From assembly GCA_028386065.3 (NCBI GenBank), contig JAKUCV010000249.1, forward strand, positions 106,870 to 170,869: a DNA stretch of 64,000 nucleotides, in the 5' to 3' direction. The DNA comes from Turnera subulata. Taxonomy: Eukaryota > Streptophyta > Magnoliopsida > Malpighiales > Passifloraceae. Shown piece after piece: positions 1 through 10,180 of this stretch (the stretch's first letter is position 1; the number at the start of each line of letters is the position of its first letter). The notes beneath the pieces are model-generated. The model was not told where the DNA came from and made no database searches. It saw only the letters and a program-made list of their open reading frames with translations. The position numbers were made by a program, and so were the translations under genes.

Positions 1-767
1 AGCTGTCTAGTGTGAATACCCGACCCAAAATCACTTGGGCCTATTCACCTTTCCTTTACACCTTCTTCATAACCATCATCCAACATCTTTGGAGTCGCCA
101 CCCAAATTTTATTAAGGGACAAAAACTTGGGAAACACCCTTCATGTGACTCCATTTAGGCAACTGGATAACGAACCAAAGATGCTGGACCCGGGGATTCG
201 TCATGGATGGGAAGGTGTTAGGCACCCATCCATGTTGGGGCGAAACTTTGTGCAATTAGAGGATTTTGTGTGCCATGTGCAAGTGTGCAAGTGTAAGCAC
301 CAAAACACATAACAACTGAATATTAAAAATAAAGGGGAGAAGAAGAAGATTGGGCTTGAGTTTCCACCACTAGAAACCACCAACGTACCCCGGCGACCGG
401 GTTCAAAGCCCACGTAGTTCTTGATATGGCATCACAACAGTCACATCATCATCAACATCAACTTCTCAACAATAATTGGTCAGACAAAAAGGGATTAGGA
501 TTACCTCTTGTAGCCCTCCTCTAGCTCCTTGGTTTGGGTTGTGCCTCCCACACAATTTCCTCCCACTCCTCAACTCAATCTTGGAGTTCTTTTTGATTTT
601 ACCCTTTGCTGCCTTCAATGGATGATGCTACCCACGAAATTCTGCCAGAGTTTTGCCTATGGAACTATTTCTTAAGCTTGGAGAGATAGAGTTTCTCCAA
701 GCTTCAAAGCTTTATAAAGAGTGTTTGTGTAATAGAATGTGTGTCCCTTAAAATGTGAGAGAGGGGT

Positions 768-780
768 CCTATTTATAGTG
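768..780 (-). promoter_or_regulatory. Putative LTR TATA box, family G copy 1
   Basis: On the minus strand this reads CACTATAAATAGG. The same box occurs in copies 2 and 3 of the family, followed by a pyrimidine-rich stretch, as expected for an LTR core promoter. It sets the transcriptional direction of the LTR. Confidence 0.55.
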
Positions 781-904
781 TTCTGGGTAGCCTAGGGGTG
801 TGGACCAACTTAATGATCAAGGTAATGGCCAGAAATCTGGGCCAAAACCGAGCAGAATCAGATTACGGGCGAAAATCGGGGAGAAAACGCGTTTCTGGGT
901 GTGC

Positions 905-1012
905 ATGACCGCCATGGCCGGCGGTCATCCTATGGATGACAGCTAGGCCAGGCGGTCATGGGTGGAAGACCGCCCAGGCCCGGTGGTCATCCCGAGATGA
1001 CCGCCCGCGCCT
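905..1012. repeat. GC-rich dyad repeats (GACCGCC..GGCGGTC)
   Basis: The first unit, 905-928, has 9-bp arms ATGACCGCC and GGCGGTCAT around ATGGCC. Two looser units follow (about 935-960 and 965-993), then a half unit at about 998-1010. The block is much more GC-rich than the rest of the LTR. Comparable units occur in copy 3 (40743-40832) and are missing from copy 2. Confidence 0.7.
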
Positions 1013-1630
1013 ACGCGTCTCACCCGTTCTTTCCTTTCTCGGTCCCGATTCTCCCCTAATTCATCCCTGATTGATCCTTTCGCGTAATTAACCCCTAGAC
1101 TGCCCAGAATCCTCTGCTTTTCTTGATTACTACTCCTCTCAATCATCTCCTAGTTGATTAATTTCACATTGATTCCTCATTTTAAGCCAAAATCATACCG
1201 AAAACATTCTTGCTATTAAGGAATGATTTAACTTTGATTTTCTACGAAAATCAGAGCTAAATTTGTCTGCAAGCAAGGTGTTAATGGGCTGTGCAACTCT
1301 GAAAAAAAGTTCATACATCATTAAATTGGACTCTTACATTTATCTTCAACCCAAGAATAAATATAATTTGGCTTAATAAATAAACAAGCCCAAATTTAAT
1401 GAGATAAAATACATTTTAACAATTTAGTCCTTAACATATCTTATGATTAAATCGTCTCATTAATCCTAGGCATATAAAAGTCTTAATTACTATAACGTAT
1501 AAATTCTACTAAAATTAGACCCCATCCATGCTTCAACCCAAGACTAACTCATCAATCTTATGATTCAAACACGTCTGGACTCTAACCTCAATATAATTTT
1601 CATGGGTCAAATTTGGGTGTTCACATCCAG

Positions 1631-2352
1631 TGACTCTCACCGGGATCAGCTTGATACCTACTTGTGACACTTAATGCATATAAGACATCTTATCGAGTAC
1701 ACAACATAGCATACATGAGAGATCCTATTGCAGAAGCATAGGGGATCCTACTCATACGTTCTCTCTCTTTAGATGTACTAGGACAATGATTCTTTGAGAG
1801 AGTTATACCATGTAACATGGGCAAAAATCTTTTCTTGGAATCTTGCATACTAAACCTTTTAAGTACTTTGTCAATGTATGTACTTTGACTTAGGCCAAGA
1901 AGCCTTTTAGATCTTTCCCTATAGATCTTTATACCTAACACGTAGGCAGCTTCACCTAAGTCCTTCATTGAGAAATTTTTCCCAAACCAAGTCTTTACGG
2001 ACTGTAGTGATGGAACATCATTCCCAATGAGTAGAATGTCATCCACATATAATAACAAGAAAATAATAGTGCTCCTACTAACCTTCTTGTAAATACATGG
2101 CTCATCTTCATTCTTGATGAAACCAAACTGTTTGATTACTTTATCAAAACGAAGAATCCAACTCCGAGAAGCTTGCTTCAATCCATAAATGGATCTCTGC
2201 AATTTGCATACTTTGCCAGCATTTTCTTGAGTGAAAAAATCTTCAGATTGTGTCATTTACACACCCTCTAAGAGATTTCCATTAAGGAAAGCAGTTTTGA
2301 CATCCATCTGCCAGATTTCATAATCATGGTATGCAGCTATAGCTATAAGAAT
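1631..2352 (-). pseudogene. Cop1 reverse transcriptase, middle and C-terminal part
   Basis: RNA-dependent DNA polymerase part of a copia polyprotein. The minus-strand frame carries QMDVKTAFLNG near 2300, then IYGLKQASRSW and the catalytic YVDD box (2038-2049, context LLLYVDDILLIG). An in-frame stop separates QMDVKTAFLNG from the ORF starting at 2256. A further stop at about 1687 replaces the proline of the usual TRPD motif, after which the frame reads on to GESHW at the solo LTR insertion. The RNase H domain would lie left of the window. The catalytic aspartates are visible but the frame is broken. Confidence 0.85.
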
Positions 2353-2922
2353 TCAGATGGATTTAACCATGGCAACTGGTGAAAAAGTTTCATCATAGTC
2401 AACACCATAAACTTTTTTGAAACCTTTTGCAACCAATCGCCCTTTAAAAGTAACTACATTACCATCCATGTCAGTCTTCTTCTTATAGACCCATTTGCAC
2501 CCAATGGGTTTAACCCCTTCAGGTGGATCAACCAAGGTCCAAACCTTGTTTTCATACATGGATTCCATCTCAGAATTCATGGCTTCAAGCCATTTCTCAG
2601 AGTCTGGACCCGTAATAGCCTGTTGATAGGAAGTGGGCTCATCTTGATCCATGAGCATCACGTCCCCGGTATGAGTCAAAAGAAATCCATATCTCTCAGG
2701 CTCACGCTGAGTCCTATCAGACCTATGAGGTCCATGTGCTACAGGTACAGAATTTTCACCCACAACAACTTGCGGCTCCTGTTCTTGTTCCATCTCAGTC
2801 TCTGTAATCTCTTGCTGTTCTCGAACTTCTTCAAGTTCTACTTTTCTCCAACTGATCCCTCTATAAATAAATTCTCTTTCTAGAAAAGCAGCAGTACGTG
2901 CAACAAAAACTTTTTGTTCCAC
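2353..2922 (-). pseudogene. Cop1 integrase C-terminal linker and RT N-terminus
   Basis: This 189-codon open stretch starts in the acidic, variable linker that follows copia integrase (many E and Q residues). It then enters the RT with KWVYKKK, GRLVAKGF and VDYDETFSPVA, hallmarks of copia RT. It ends in a stop directly after MVKSI, where RT normally continues, so a point mutation separates it from the YVDD-bearing segment at 1631-2352. The ATG at 2922 is only the first methionine of an open stretch, not a true start. Confidence 0.8.
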
Positions 2923-3712
2923 GAAATTGTAGAAATAATATCCTTTAGTTTCTTTAGAATATCCAACAAAAATGCATTTATTAGATTTGGGGCCAAGTTT
3001 GTTTAATGCTTGTCGTCTAACGTAAGCCTCACAACCTCAAATCTTCATGAAAGACAAACTATGACGTTTCCCAGTCCACATCTCATATGGTGTCTTTTCA
3101 ACTGATTTAGATGGAACACGGTTAAGTGTAAAAGCAGCTATCGTTAAAGCATGTCCCAAAAAGAAGGTGGAAGGTCAGCTTGACTCACCATGGAACGAAC
3201 CATGTCTAACAAAGTTCGATTTTTCCTTTCAGATACACCATTCCATTGAGGTGTTCCAGGTGGAGTAAGTTGTGATACTATACCACATTCTTTTAGATGA
3301 TCAAGAAATTCTCGATCTAAGTATTTCGTCTGCTCGATCAGATCGAAGCATCTTAATACTCTTGCCGAGTTGATTCTATACTTCATTCTTGAATTCCGTG
3401 AACCTTTCAAAGGATTCTGACTTGTGCTTCATAAGATACACATAGCCATATCTACTATAGTCATCAGTAAATGTGATGAAGTACTGGAATCCACCTCTAG
3501 CCTATGTAGACATAGGCCCACATACATCAGAATGTATAAGTCCTAATAAGTCTGAAGCCCTTTCACCTTTACCAGTAAAGGGAGTCTTTGTCATCTTGCC
3601 CAATAAACATGACTCGCATGCCTCATAAGATTCGAAATCAAATGAGTCTAAGAATCCATCCCTGTGGAGTTTAGATATACGAGTCTCATTTTATATGACC
3701 CAAGCGACAATG
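2923..3712 (-). pseudogene. Cop1 integrase, broken
   Basis: The best open segment (3410 down to 3144) contains DREFLDHLKECGI, TPPGTPQWNGVSE and RKNRTLLDMVRSM, the region around the third catalytic residue (E of the D,D-35-E triad). Upstream sequence, in shifted frames, still shows MKHKSESFE and the GAG-pre-integrase cysteine-rich segment. At least four stops or shifts occur in 790 bp. Integrase joins element cDNA to host DNA, but this copy cannot encode it. It lies between protease (3713 upward) and RT as expected for copia. Confidence 0.75.
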
Positions 3713-4435
3713 CTAGAGATAGGTCGTATTAGAATCATTCAAATTGACCCTTTTAGTGTTAATGTTATAAATCGAGTTTTCAAGATCTAGAATATACAAA
3801 CCATTGATCAAATGTGCACCACCATAGTAAACATCATTCAAATAAATAGAACAACAATTGTTCTTTATTGTAAATGAAAAACCTTTCTTGTCCAAACAAG
3901 AAACAGAAATCAAATTCCTACTTATAGTAGGCACATAATAAAAATTGTCCAATTCCAAAATCAAACCACTAGGTAAAGAAAAACCATAAGTCCCTACGGC
4001 TAATGCAACAACTCTTGCTCCATTCCCCACGCGCAGGTCCATTTCACCTCTTGCTAACCTTCTACTCTTTGTCAGATCCTGCACATTTATACAAATGTGA
4101 GATCCACATCCAGTATCTAATACCCATGATGCAGAGATAGAAATATTAGCTTCTATAACAAAAATACCTGAAGTGGAAGTCTTACTTCCCTTCTGCTTCT
4201 TCACCTCGTCAAGGTAAATGGGGCAGTTACGCTTCCAATGACCAGGTTTCTTGCAGTGGAAGCACTGTCCATCCTTAGCAATACCACCTTTGGGTTTCAA
4301 TGCTTGTGCAACACAAGAAGATGAAGAACACGAACCAAACTTTCTGGCAAAGTTCCTCTTCTTGTTGAACTCAGCCTTTCCCTTCCCTTTGCCATTTTGA
4401 ACCATCAAGATGGTATTGCCTTTGTTGGCCTTCAT
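3713..4435 (-). pseudogene. Cop1 nucleocapsid and aspartic protease
   Basis: This 240-codon stretch is the downstream part of gag plus protease. A CCHC zinc knuckle reads CFHCKKPGHWKRNC, which packages the element RNA, after a lysine-rich stretch. About 35 residues on, the protease active-site region reads WVLDTGCGSHIC (D-T-G triad). It closely matches the equivalent part of Cop1' at the right edge of the window. The methionine at 4435 is not the true start: a stop between 4436 and 4435 separates this segment from the rest of gag. Confidence 0.85.
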
Positions 4436-5032
4436 CTACTGCTCAGTAGTTCCCAACATGTTAAGCAGCTCTTTCAATGTCTTGTCAAGATGATTCATGT
4501 TGAATTTCATGACAAAGTGACTATAACTGTCTGGCAACGATTGCAGGACAAGGTCAACAGCCATCTTCCTCTGCAAAGGAAAACCCAGATCCTCAACGCT
4601 CTCGATATATGCCATTATCTTGAGCACATGAGGCCGAACAGGTGACGACTCAGCCATCTTGCATTAGAACAATGCCTTTAAGGTCTCACACCTCTCATGC
4701 CTAGCTTGCCCCTCAAAGAGCATCTTAAGGTGTTCGATCATATCGAAAGCACCCAGCTTCTCATGTTGCTTCTGAAGCTCAGATTCTATGTTGATTAACA
4801 TGAGGCAAGCTACATCCAATGCATCATCCATATGCTTCTTATAAGCATCTTTCTCCGCTCGGGGAACATTGGTAGCTGGTTCATCAGGAACAGGCCCTTC
4901 AAGGACATACAGCTTCTTTTCTTGCTTGAGGACAATCCTCAAATTTCGATGCCACTTAAGGAAATTGTTTGCATTCAGCTTTTCCTTCTCAAGGGCCGAT
5001 CGCAGTGATGCAGTGCTTGTGCTTTGTGCCAT
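4436..5032 (-). pseudogene. Cop1 gag, N-terminal capsid part
   Basis: The start at 5032 (MAQSTSTASLRS) is equivalent to the Cop1' start at 62827. The product would be the structural capsid protein forming cytoplasmic virus-like particles. The frame runs EKEKLNANNFLKWHRNLRIV to ETLKALF and meets a stop near 4664. It resumes at 4657 (MAESSPVRPHVL) and stops again before 4435. Both interruptions look like point mutations because the residues on each side align with Cop1' without a gap. Confidence 0.85.
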
Positions 5033-6051
5033 GATAACTCTACAACAATAAAATCACACATAATAAGAGTCATGCATATATAAAATCATTTAACAAGGAA
5101 TTTCATTAAATGATACTTCCACTATTTTAAACAAAATAATAACCCTCTTGTATTATTTCGAAATACTTAACCATAAGCATTCTAGTGGGCCAAGATCCAT
5201 GTTTTGCAATAATATAAGTTAGCTTTGGCTAATCACTTATAATACAGCTATTTAGGTAGACAACCTCTTGTCAATTACATCTCATATAACTTTTGGATAG
5301 TTTAGTGAACAATACTTTCTCTAGTCGATCTTATCGACTTATCTCAACTCCTTGCCTCTAAGTCCCCAATCCTATTGGGATGACTTAGATAAGTCCAACC
5401 CATGACTAGCAGTATAGATATTACAATTATCCCATCGCACCTTACTAAGATAAACATTGGCACTTTGCTTCGACAAACCTGCCAAATATTCATCTAAGTC
5501 TAGATGAGTGCTAATCAATGGAAGGCAACATATAAGAACTTAATATGATGTTGAGGGATTTTTACTTTCATCCATATAAAACCAATTTGTTCATAGCATA
5601 TGCATGTAACTAATACATTATACATCATATACAATAGACATGCATCACACACAATCAACAACAATGTTAAGTGACATGGTTATAAACTAAACAAACAATC
5701 TCAAGCCTTAGAATATTTAATTCATGATTACATGTAAAATTATTTTATCATCCTTGCAGTATAAGGCACTACGCAGAGTTAGCACGGTGGTCCCGCTAAT
5801 TGATATCACATATCAATCGATTCTGTTATAAGCGGAACACATCAATATAGCGCATACATATAGATTAATCAAAAAACTCGATTAACAATAAAACATCCAG
5901 CAGATCATATAAATCGCAGACAGAAAACTAATCGACCCATTTAAAAACAAACGCATGTTATTATTAGGTCATAAAATCAGCAAATCATACTATATCACAT
6001 ACAACAAATCATATAATTGAACAATCAAATTCGATTTAGGGTTTCACAAGA
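5033..6051 (-). other. Cop1 untranslated leader
   Basis: About 1.0 kb of AT-rich DNA between the primer site and gag, with no credible ORF. In element orientation it aligns with the Cop1' leader at both ends. Cop1 goes straight from GATATCAAT to TAGCGGGACCACC, while Cop1' has about 0.8 kb of extra sequence, including the ACATCGATGT array, between those two points. Confidence 0.75.
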
Positions 6052-6064
6052 GGCTCCGCTACCA
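6052..6064 (-). promoter_or_regulatory. Cop1 primer binding site
   Basis: On the minus strand, one base after the LTR end (..CCTAACA), the sequence is TGGTAGCGGAGCC. This resembles the copia primer site complementary to the 3' end of initiator tRNA-Met (TGGTATCAGAGCC), with two differences. Cop1' has the same 13 bases at 61254-61266. Confidence 0.75.
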
Positions 6065-6065
6065 T

Positions 6066-7390
6066 TGTTAGGTTCCGGGTACACAAATATGGAGTTAACA
6101 CGTAGCGGAATCAATTCCCAAACCATCACAGGGTCCATCTGAAACGGGATAAATCGAATAGATGTGATTTAGTACCTATCTTGGTCGAGATCTTTCACTC
6201 AACTGATGAGCCGAATCAGTTTTAAACTGGACGAAAATCCGATTTTTCTAAGGGATCCACACGAATTGTCGATTACCAAGAACCGTCACACGATCTCTGG
6301 TTCGAGCCCTCTCAATCTCTCCTCTCACAGTGCTAGCTGTTTCTTAGAACGAGAGAACAGCTAGGGTTTTCTATTTTTAACGTGTAAAAATCGAATGGTC
6401 TAACAGACAATATATTAATATATATATATATCGACAGAAAACCCTGGGTGTATTGGAATAACCTTAATCATATTTGGGTTGTAATTTTCGTGCTTAATAA
6501 TAAGCTTAATGTGGGCTTATTATTAATAATCCGAAAGTAGGTCCAATAGGCTCTAATCATGCTGGCAATAATTATAAAATCACATTTATAATAATAAACA
6601 ATGAGCGGTGTCTAGCAACACATCATTGCTACCCAAGTGACAAGATCAATACCGATTCATCATGCCTTAGTATTGTGTCATTTTCCCTTTATCTTATAAT
6701 ATCAAGATCAAACACGAGACATGGAATATGTCATTCTCGCATATGCTTAATCTATGGTTTCTTGAATCCGAGTTAACTGTCCAAAACAAATACAACTGAT
6801 ATCCTATATCAATCAATTTGAGCACGGCCATGCATTTTACAGTTCAACTCTATCAAGGGGCCCAACAGATATATTTCCCATTACATGGGCTAGAAAAATT
6901 TCACCTTGATCAAACAAATCCCTCTACACATTATATCATGTGCCCAACAATAACTCTAATGTCTACTCAGCTACGAGTAACCAAGAGTAATGTCAAAGCA
7001 CATGATTCATGTGTTGGGAACCTTGATGATCTCAGGTCTAAGGACAACACTTATAAGAACCACCAATGACAACATGTAATGATCCATGTGGTGTTCTTAT
7101 GTTTGGTCGTTCCAGTCCACAAGTTCCCTAACTTATACCCGTATGCAGACCTCATATCTCATATGACTCTCAACATACGCTAGTCTTAATTTACTTTTAC
7201 AACCCATCCATAATAATAATCGACTAAGGACTTTTAAGAATATAAAATATTCTTGGGTTATAAATATGTCCAAGCAATAAATATAAATAAATAAACAAAC
7301 ACATTTATCAGAATAAAACCTTAATCAAATATCATGACTCAAAAAGTAACATAATCATCCAATGATTGGTTTTTGGGCATTACACTAATA
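6066..7390 (-). repeat. Cop1 5' LTR
   Basis: This 1325-bp LTR ends in CCTAACA beside the primer site and begins TATTAGTGTAATGCCC at the outer edge (expected TGTTAG). The outer 60 bases match the Cop1' LTR start at 59729 in the same orientation. Nothing open in it resembles a protein. It lacks the GGTTGRACC tandem repeat that the Cop1' LTR carries at the corresponding place. Confidence 0.8.
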
Positions 7391-7709
7391 GTTATTTGGG
7401 GATTCCTTTGATCCACCAATGTGTCTCGCGTCAGACTTATGTTGGTGTCTTGGATAGGGTCTCACGACGGTTGGCTTCCTGGCAGTCACATGTGTTGTCA
7501 TTCGCTGGTCGTGTCACTTCGACGCGGTCGGTCCTCTCTTCGTTGTCGATGTACACTATGCAGATAGTTCTTCTCCCATCCTCCATTATACAGGGCTTGG
7601 ATCGGCTGTGTAGGAGGTTCATTTGGGGTTCGGTAAGGCGAGCTCGTAAAATTCACTTAGCTCCTTGGGATTTGGTTTGTTCTCCTAAGCGGTATGGTGG
7701 TCTTGGTTT
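7391..7709 (+). pseudogene. LINE-A RT fragment between Cop1 and Sir-A
   Basis: This codes part of an L1-type LINE RT C-terminal region: YLGIPLIHQ, RRLASWQSHVLSFAGR, RFIWGS and HLAPWDLVCSPK, a signature common to plant non-LTR elements. It is nearly identical to 20595-20913 of LINE-A. It is cut on the left by Cop1 and on the right at GGTCTTGGTTTG, where Sir-A begins. The frame is open for about 110 codons before running into Sir-A DNA. Confidence 0.85.
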
Positions 7710-8115
7710 GTTCTCAACATATCACTTGGCTTACTTATCAGCCAAATGTATCAACATTATAAGCACAGATATTTTCAATCTAATATTTGGTTGTTCTATT
7801 GAGCCAAATGTTGTTCCCTACAAAAAAATTTCCACACACAAATATCGCAACAGCAGTAGAACATAACTTCAACAACAAATTTAAACAAGTATCAATAGCA
7901 ACATTCATCTCCCCCTTTTGGTAGTAAAAGAAATAAAATCCAAAGGAGATAATAGGTAGTAGAATAAAACCAAATATCCAAAAGTAAAGCCAAATATTCA
8001 AGTCTTACAGACCAAATAAGAGCAGTGATAGTAAAATAAAGTACGTATACAAAAATAGGTAAAAGATGGGAATGCAATGCATGACCTAGAGCATTAGATC
8101 TGTTGGAGTATCATT
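7710..8115 (-). other. Sir-A 3' untranslated tail with polypurine tract
   Basis: The polypurine tract on the minus strand reads CAAAAGGGGGAGATG (7906-7920) and is the plus-strand DNA primer site. About 200 bp follow it without a recognisable LTR. The short ORFs here are AT-rich noise. The 3' LTR, expected to start TGTTAGCC, is absent, so the 7709/7710 junction is a deletion or rearrangement rather than a normal element end. Confidence 0.65.
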
Positions 8116-8251
8116 CATCATCAGAGGCATTTCGATAGATGGTTGCAGTAATTTGGTAGCTTCTCAAAGATCTTGTTCTGAGATTTCTTCATTTGGCTGC
8201 CAATAGAACTCATTTCTGCCTTCAGCTCACTAATCTCTCCTTTGAGAGTGG

Positions 8252-8743
8252 TTACTTGGCAAACACATCACCAAGTTTTGGATCCTTAGCAACAGATTTG
8301 GTCATAGAGTATTCTCCATCAGGATTTGGCTTGATTGACATCTTAGCCAAAGTATCAGCATTAATCTTCTTGAGAATAATGGGCTTATCAGCAAGTGTAG
8401 GGGTAATCTTCAGTTTCTTGGCCAAAAGAGTTATCAGAGAACCAAGTAAATGCTCATTATAGAGTGCCATGTGGTGAAGGATAAGAGTACCAAAGCAAAT
8501 GGAGGACTTGATGCCTCTATATAATTTCACATCAACATCCTTACGATTCTCATCCTTGTCAAGTTTGGAGCTAGTGCTCATTGGCGTTGGACTAGTTTTG
8601 GCTTCACTCAAGCCAAATCTTTTCACCAGCTCACGTGTGTACTTTGTTTGATTAAGGAACATGCCACCATCTAGTTGCTTGACTTGAAATCCTAGGAAGA
8701 AATTTAATTTTCCCATCATACTCATTTCAAACTCGTTGTGCAT
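8252..8743 (-). pseudogene. Fusion ORF: Sir-A RT C-terminus joined to envelope-like tail
   Basis: The first about 100 residues are copia RT (MHNEFEMSMMGKLNFFLGFQ, then [13 protein letters not shown] and DVDVKLYRGI). The sequence then changes in frame to SSICFGTLILHHMALYNEH and the rest of the envelope-like C-terminus. In Sir-C these segments are about 3.3 kb apart (55825 and about 59110), so Sir-A has lost the end of RT, all of RNase H and most of the envelope-like ORF without breaking the frame. The envelope-like reading continues in another frame to about 8112 (ISRNASDDE-like end). The ATG at 8743 is internal to RT. Confidence 0.8.
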
Positions 8744-9167
8744 TAGCTTTTCAAACTCTTGACAAAGAGATTCATTACTAGCACCACATAAAATATCATC
8801 TTTATCATCTTTGTACTATAATGATATCATCTTTGTTAGATTTCACAAATAGAGTTGAGTCTACTTTTCCTCTTGTAAAGCATTGTGAGATAAGATATGT
8901 GCTTAATCTATCATACCAAGCTCTAGGAGCTTGTTTAAGACCGTACAATGCCTTTTTCAATTTGAAAACATGTTGTGGATGCTCATGGTTTTCAAATCTT
9001 GGAGGTTGTTCTACATATACTTCTTCCATGATAAATCCATTTAGAAAAGCACTCTTGACATCCATTTGATAAAGTTTGAAAGTTTTAAAAGATGCAAATG
9101 CAAGCAACATGCGAATGGATTCAAGTCTAGCTACAGGGGCAAAGGTCTCATCATAATCAAAACCTTT
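8744..9167 (-). pseudogene. Sir-A RT, middle part
   Basis: Open from the solo LTR edge down to 8805: [25 protein letters not shown], then [16 protein letters not shown], all typical copia RT. The frame stops right after DDIIIVQ, exactly where Sir-C continues with YVDDILFGA, so the catalytic YVDD box is destroyed by small changes between 8805 and 8750. The methionine at 9203 lies inside the solo LTR and is not a start. Confidence 0.8.
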
Positions 9168-9476
9168 TGATAGGTAGGCCCAGAGCAGGACGAGGGCGCC
9201 CAAGATGCATGGCCCAAATGGTTGGAACAGTGGAAAATCCTTGAGCCTAGGAATCTAAGGAGGGGTAGGAAATTGGCTGTATGGACAGCTCAACTAAGAG
9301 TTAGTTAGACATAGGGAAAGGGGCTTAATTATAACCCTTAGATCATTTGGATAAAGGCAAAAATAAGCCGTTGGATCGCAACCTAAAGGGGCTATAAAAG
9401 AGACCCCAAATCCTGTAAGGAGGGGAGGATAATAATAATACCCTATTTTCTCTATTGATTACACTCTGTAACATCA
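9168..9476 (+). mobile_element. 309-bp solo LTR (family s) inserted in Sir-A RT
   Basis: The insert separates the RT residues ..RLVAQGYN from ..DYDETF, which are contiguous in Sir-C. It begins TGATAGGTAGGCC and ends TAACATCA (TG..CA, with TGAT/ATCA inverted ends). Flanks are CCTTT (9163-9167) and CCTTC (9477-9481), a 5-bp duplication with one mismatch. A TATA box (TATAAAAG, 9393-9400) and a transcript-end-like AT tail fit a very short LTR, as in TRIM or SMART-type elements. No partner copy is in the window. Confidence 0.7.
9393..9400 (+). promoter_or_regulatory. TATA box of the 309-bp solo LTR
   Basis: TATAAAAG lies about 80 bp before the LTR end, at the usual place for an LTR core promoter. 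It gives the plus orientation. Confidence 0.5.
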
Positions 9477-10180
9477 CCTTCCTCTTAATTGTACCCTTGT
9501 GCCACCAATCGAATTTTGTTTCTTACCACAGTTCCTAATTCATCAAGCTTTTTCCTAAAGACCCATTTGGTTCCAATAACAGGATGGTCTTTTAGTCTTG
9601 CAATCAGCTCCCACACATTATTTTTCTTGAACTGATTAAGCTTTTCTTGCATTGCCATTACCCAACTTTCATCAAGTATGGCATCATTGGCATTCTTAGG
9701 CTCAACTTGAGACAAAACTGCAAGATGTGAATTGATGTTTTGCAATTTGGATTGAGTTGTTACTCCTGTTCTAGAATCACCCAATATGGCCTCAGTTGAT
9801 TGGTCTTTTGGTGCTTGAACATCAGCATCACTTAGCTGTGAGCTTGAGCCAGAGTTCGGAACATTTGGTTGCACATCATTACTCTGAACATTTGGTTCAG
9901 GAGAAGCCAAATGTTGTTGAGTCTCAATTAGATTAGGAAGTTTCTCATCTTTTGTCTCATCAACATATATAACCTGTGGCTGATTCTCAAGAGTAAAATC
10001 AGCTTCTATATCGTCACTAAGATCATTCAAGTTAATCTGATCAAATACCATATGCATTAGATTCTTCAACGACCATAGTTCTTTTGTTATATACTCGATA
10101 GGCTTTACTACTTAATGAAAATTCAAGGAATATACCAGCATCAAAATTAGCTTGAAACTTATCAAGGTTTTCTTTTGTAT
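9477..10180 (-). pseudogene. Sir-A integrase C-terminus, linker and RT N-terminus
   Basis: The open stretch 10069-9485 begins with MHMVFDQINLNDLSDD, the linker after integrase. It continues through an acidic, Q- and N-rich spacer into SWVMAMQEKLNQF, GTKWVFRKKLDELG and IRLVAQGYN of RT, ending at the 309-bp insertion. The bases 10070-10180 carry the end of integrase in a shifted frame. It aligns with Sir-C 54480-55190. The spacer is poorly conserved between the two copies, as expected for a linker. Confidence 0.75.

Larger units (their letters stand above)
11..1625 (-). mobile_element. Solo LTR, family G copy 1, inserted in the Cop1 reverse transcriptase
   Basis: The 1615-bp block begins TGTGAATACCCGACCC and ends GGGTGTTCACA, so it has TG..CA ends with a TGTGAA/TTCACA inverted terminal repeat. 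Flanks are TCTAG (6-10) and TCCAG (1626-1630), a 5-bp duplication with one mismatch. The Cop1 RT reading frame continues across the block: residues GESHW end just right of it and the following T-A codons lie at positions 1-5. Related blocks are at 35349-36529 and 40109-41911. No internal region or second LTR is present, so a solo LTR is the best reading. The minus strand is chosen from the TATA box. An internal promoter and a GC-rich dyad array are listed separately. The parent superfamily is not identifiable from the LTR alone. Confidence 0.8.
1..7390 (-). mobile_element. Cop1: Ty1-copia LTR retrotransposon, partial, left end outside the window
   Basis: Reading on the minus strand, the element runs LTR (6066-7390), primer binding site (6052-6064), leader, gag (5032 down to about 4436), nucleocapsid/protease, integrase and reverse transcriptase, leaving the window within RT at position 1. 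The order PR-IN-RT defines Ty1-copia. Each coding part has stops or frameshifts, so it is a dead copy. It is a sibling of Cop1' at 59729-64000 (same gag start, zinc knuckle and primer site). It inserted into LINE-A-like sequence: the LINE resumes directly at 7391 with GTTAT, the predicted target duplication, whose partner would lie left of the window. The outer LTR end reads TATTAG instead of TGTTAG. Confidence 0.9.
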
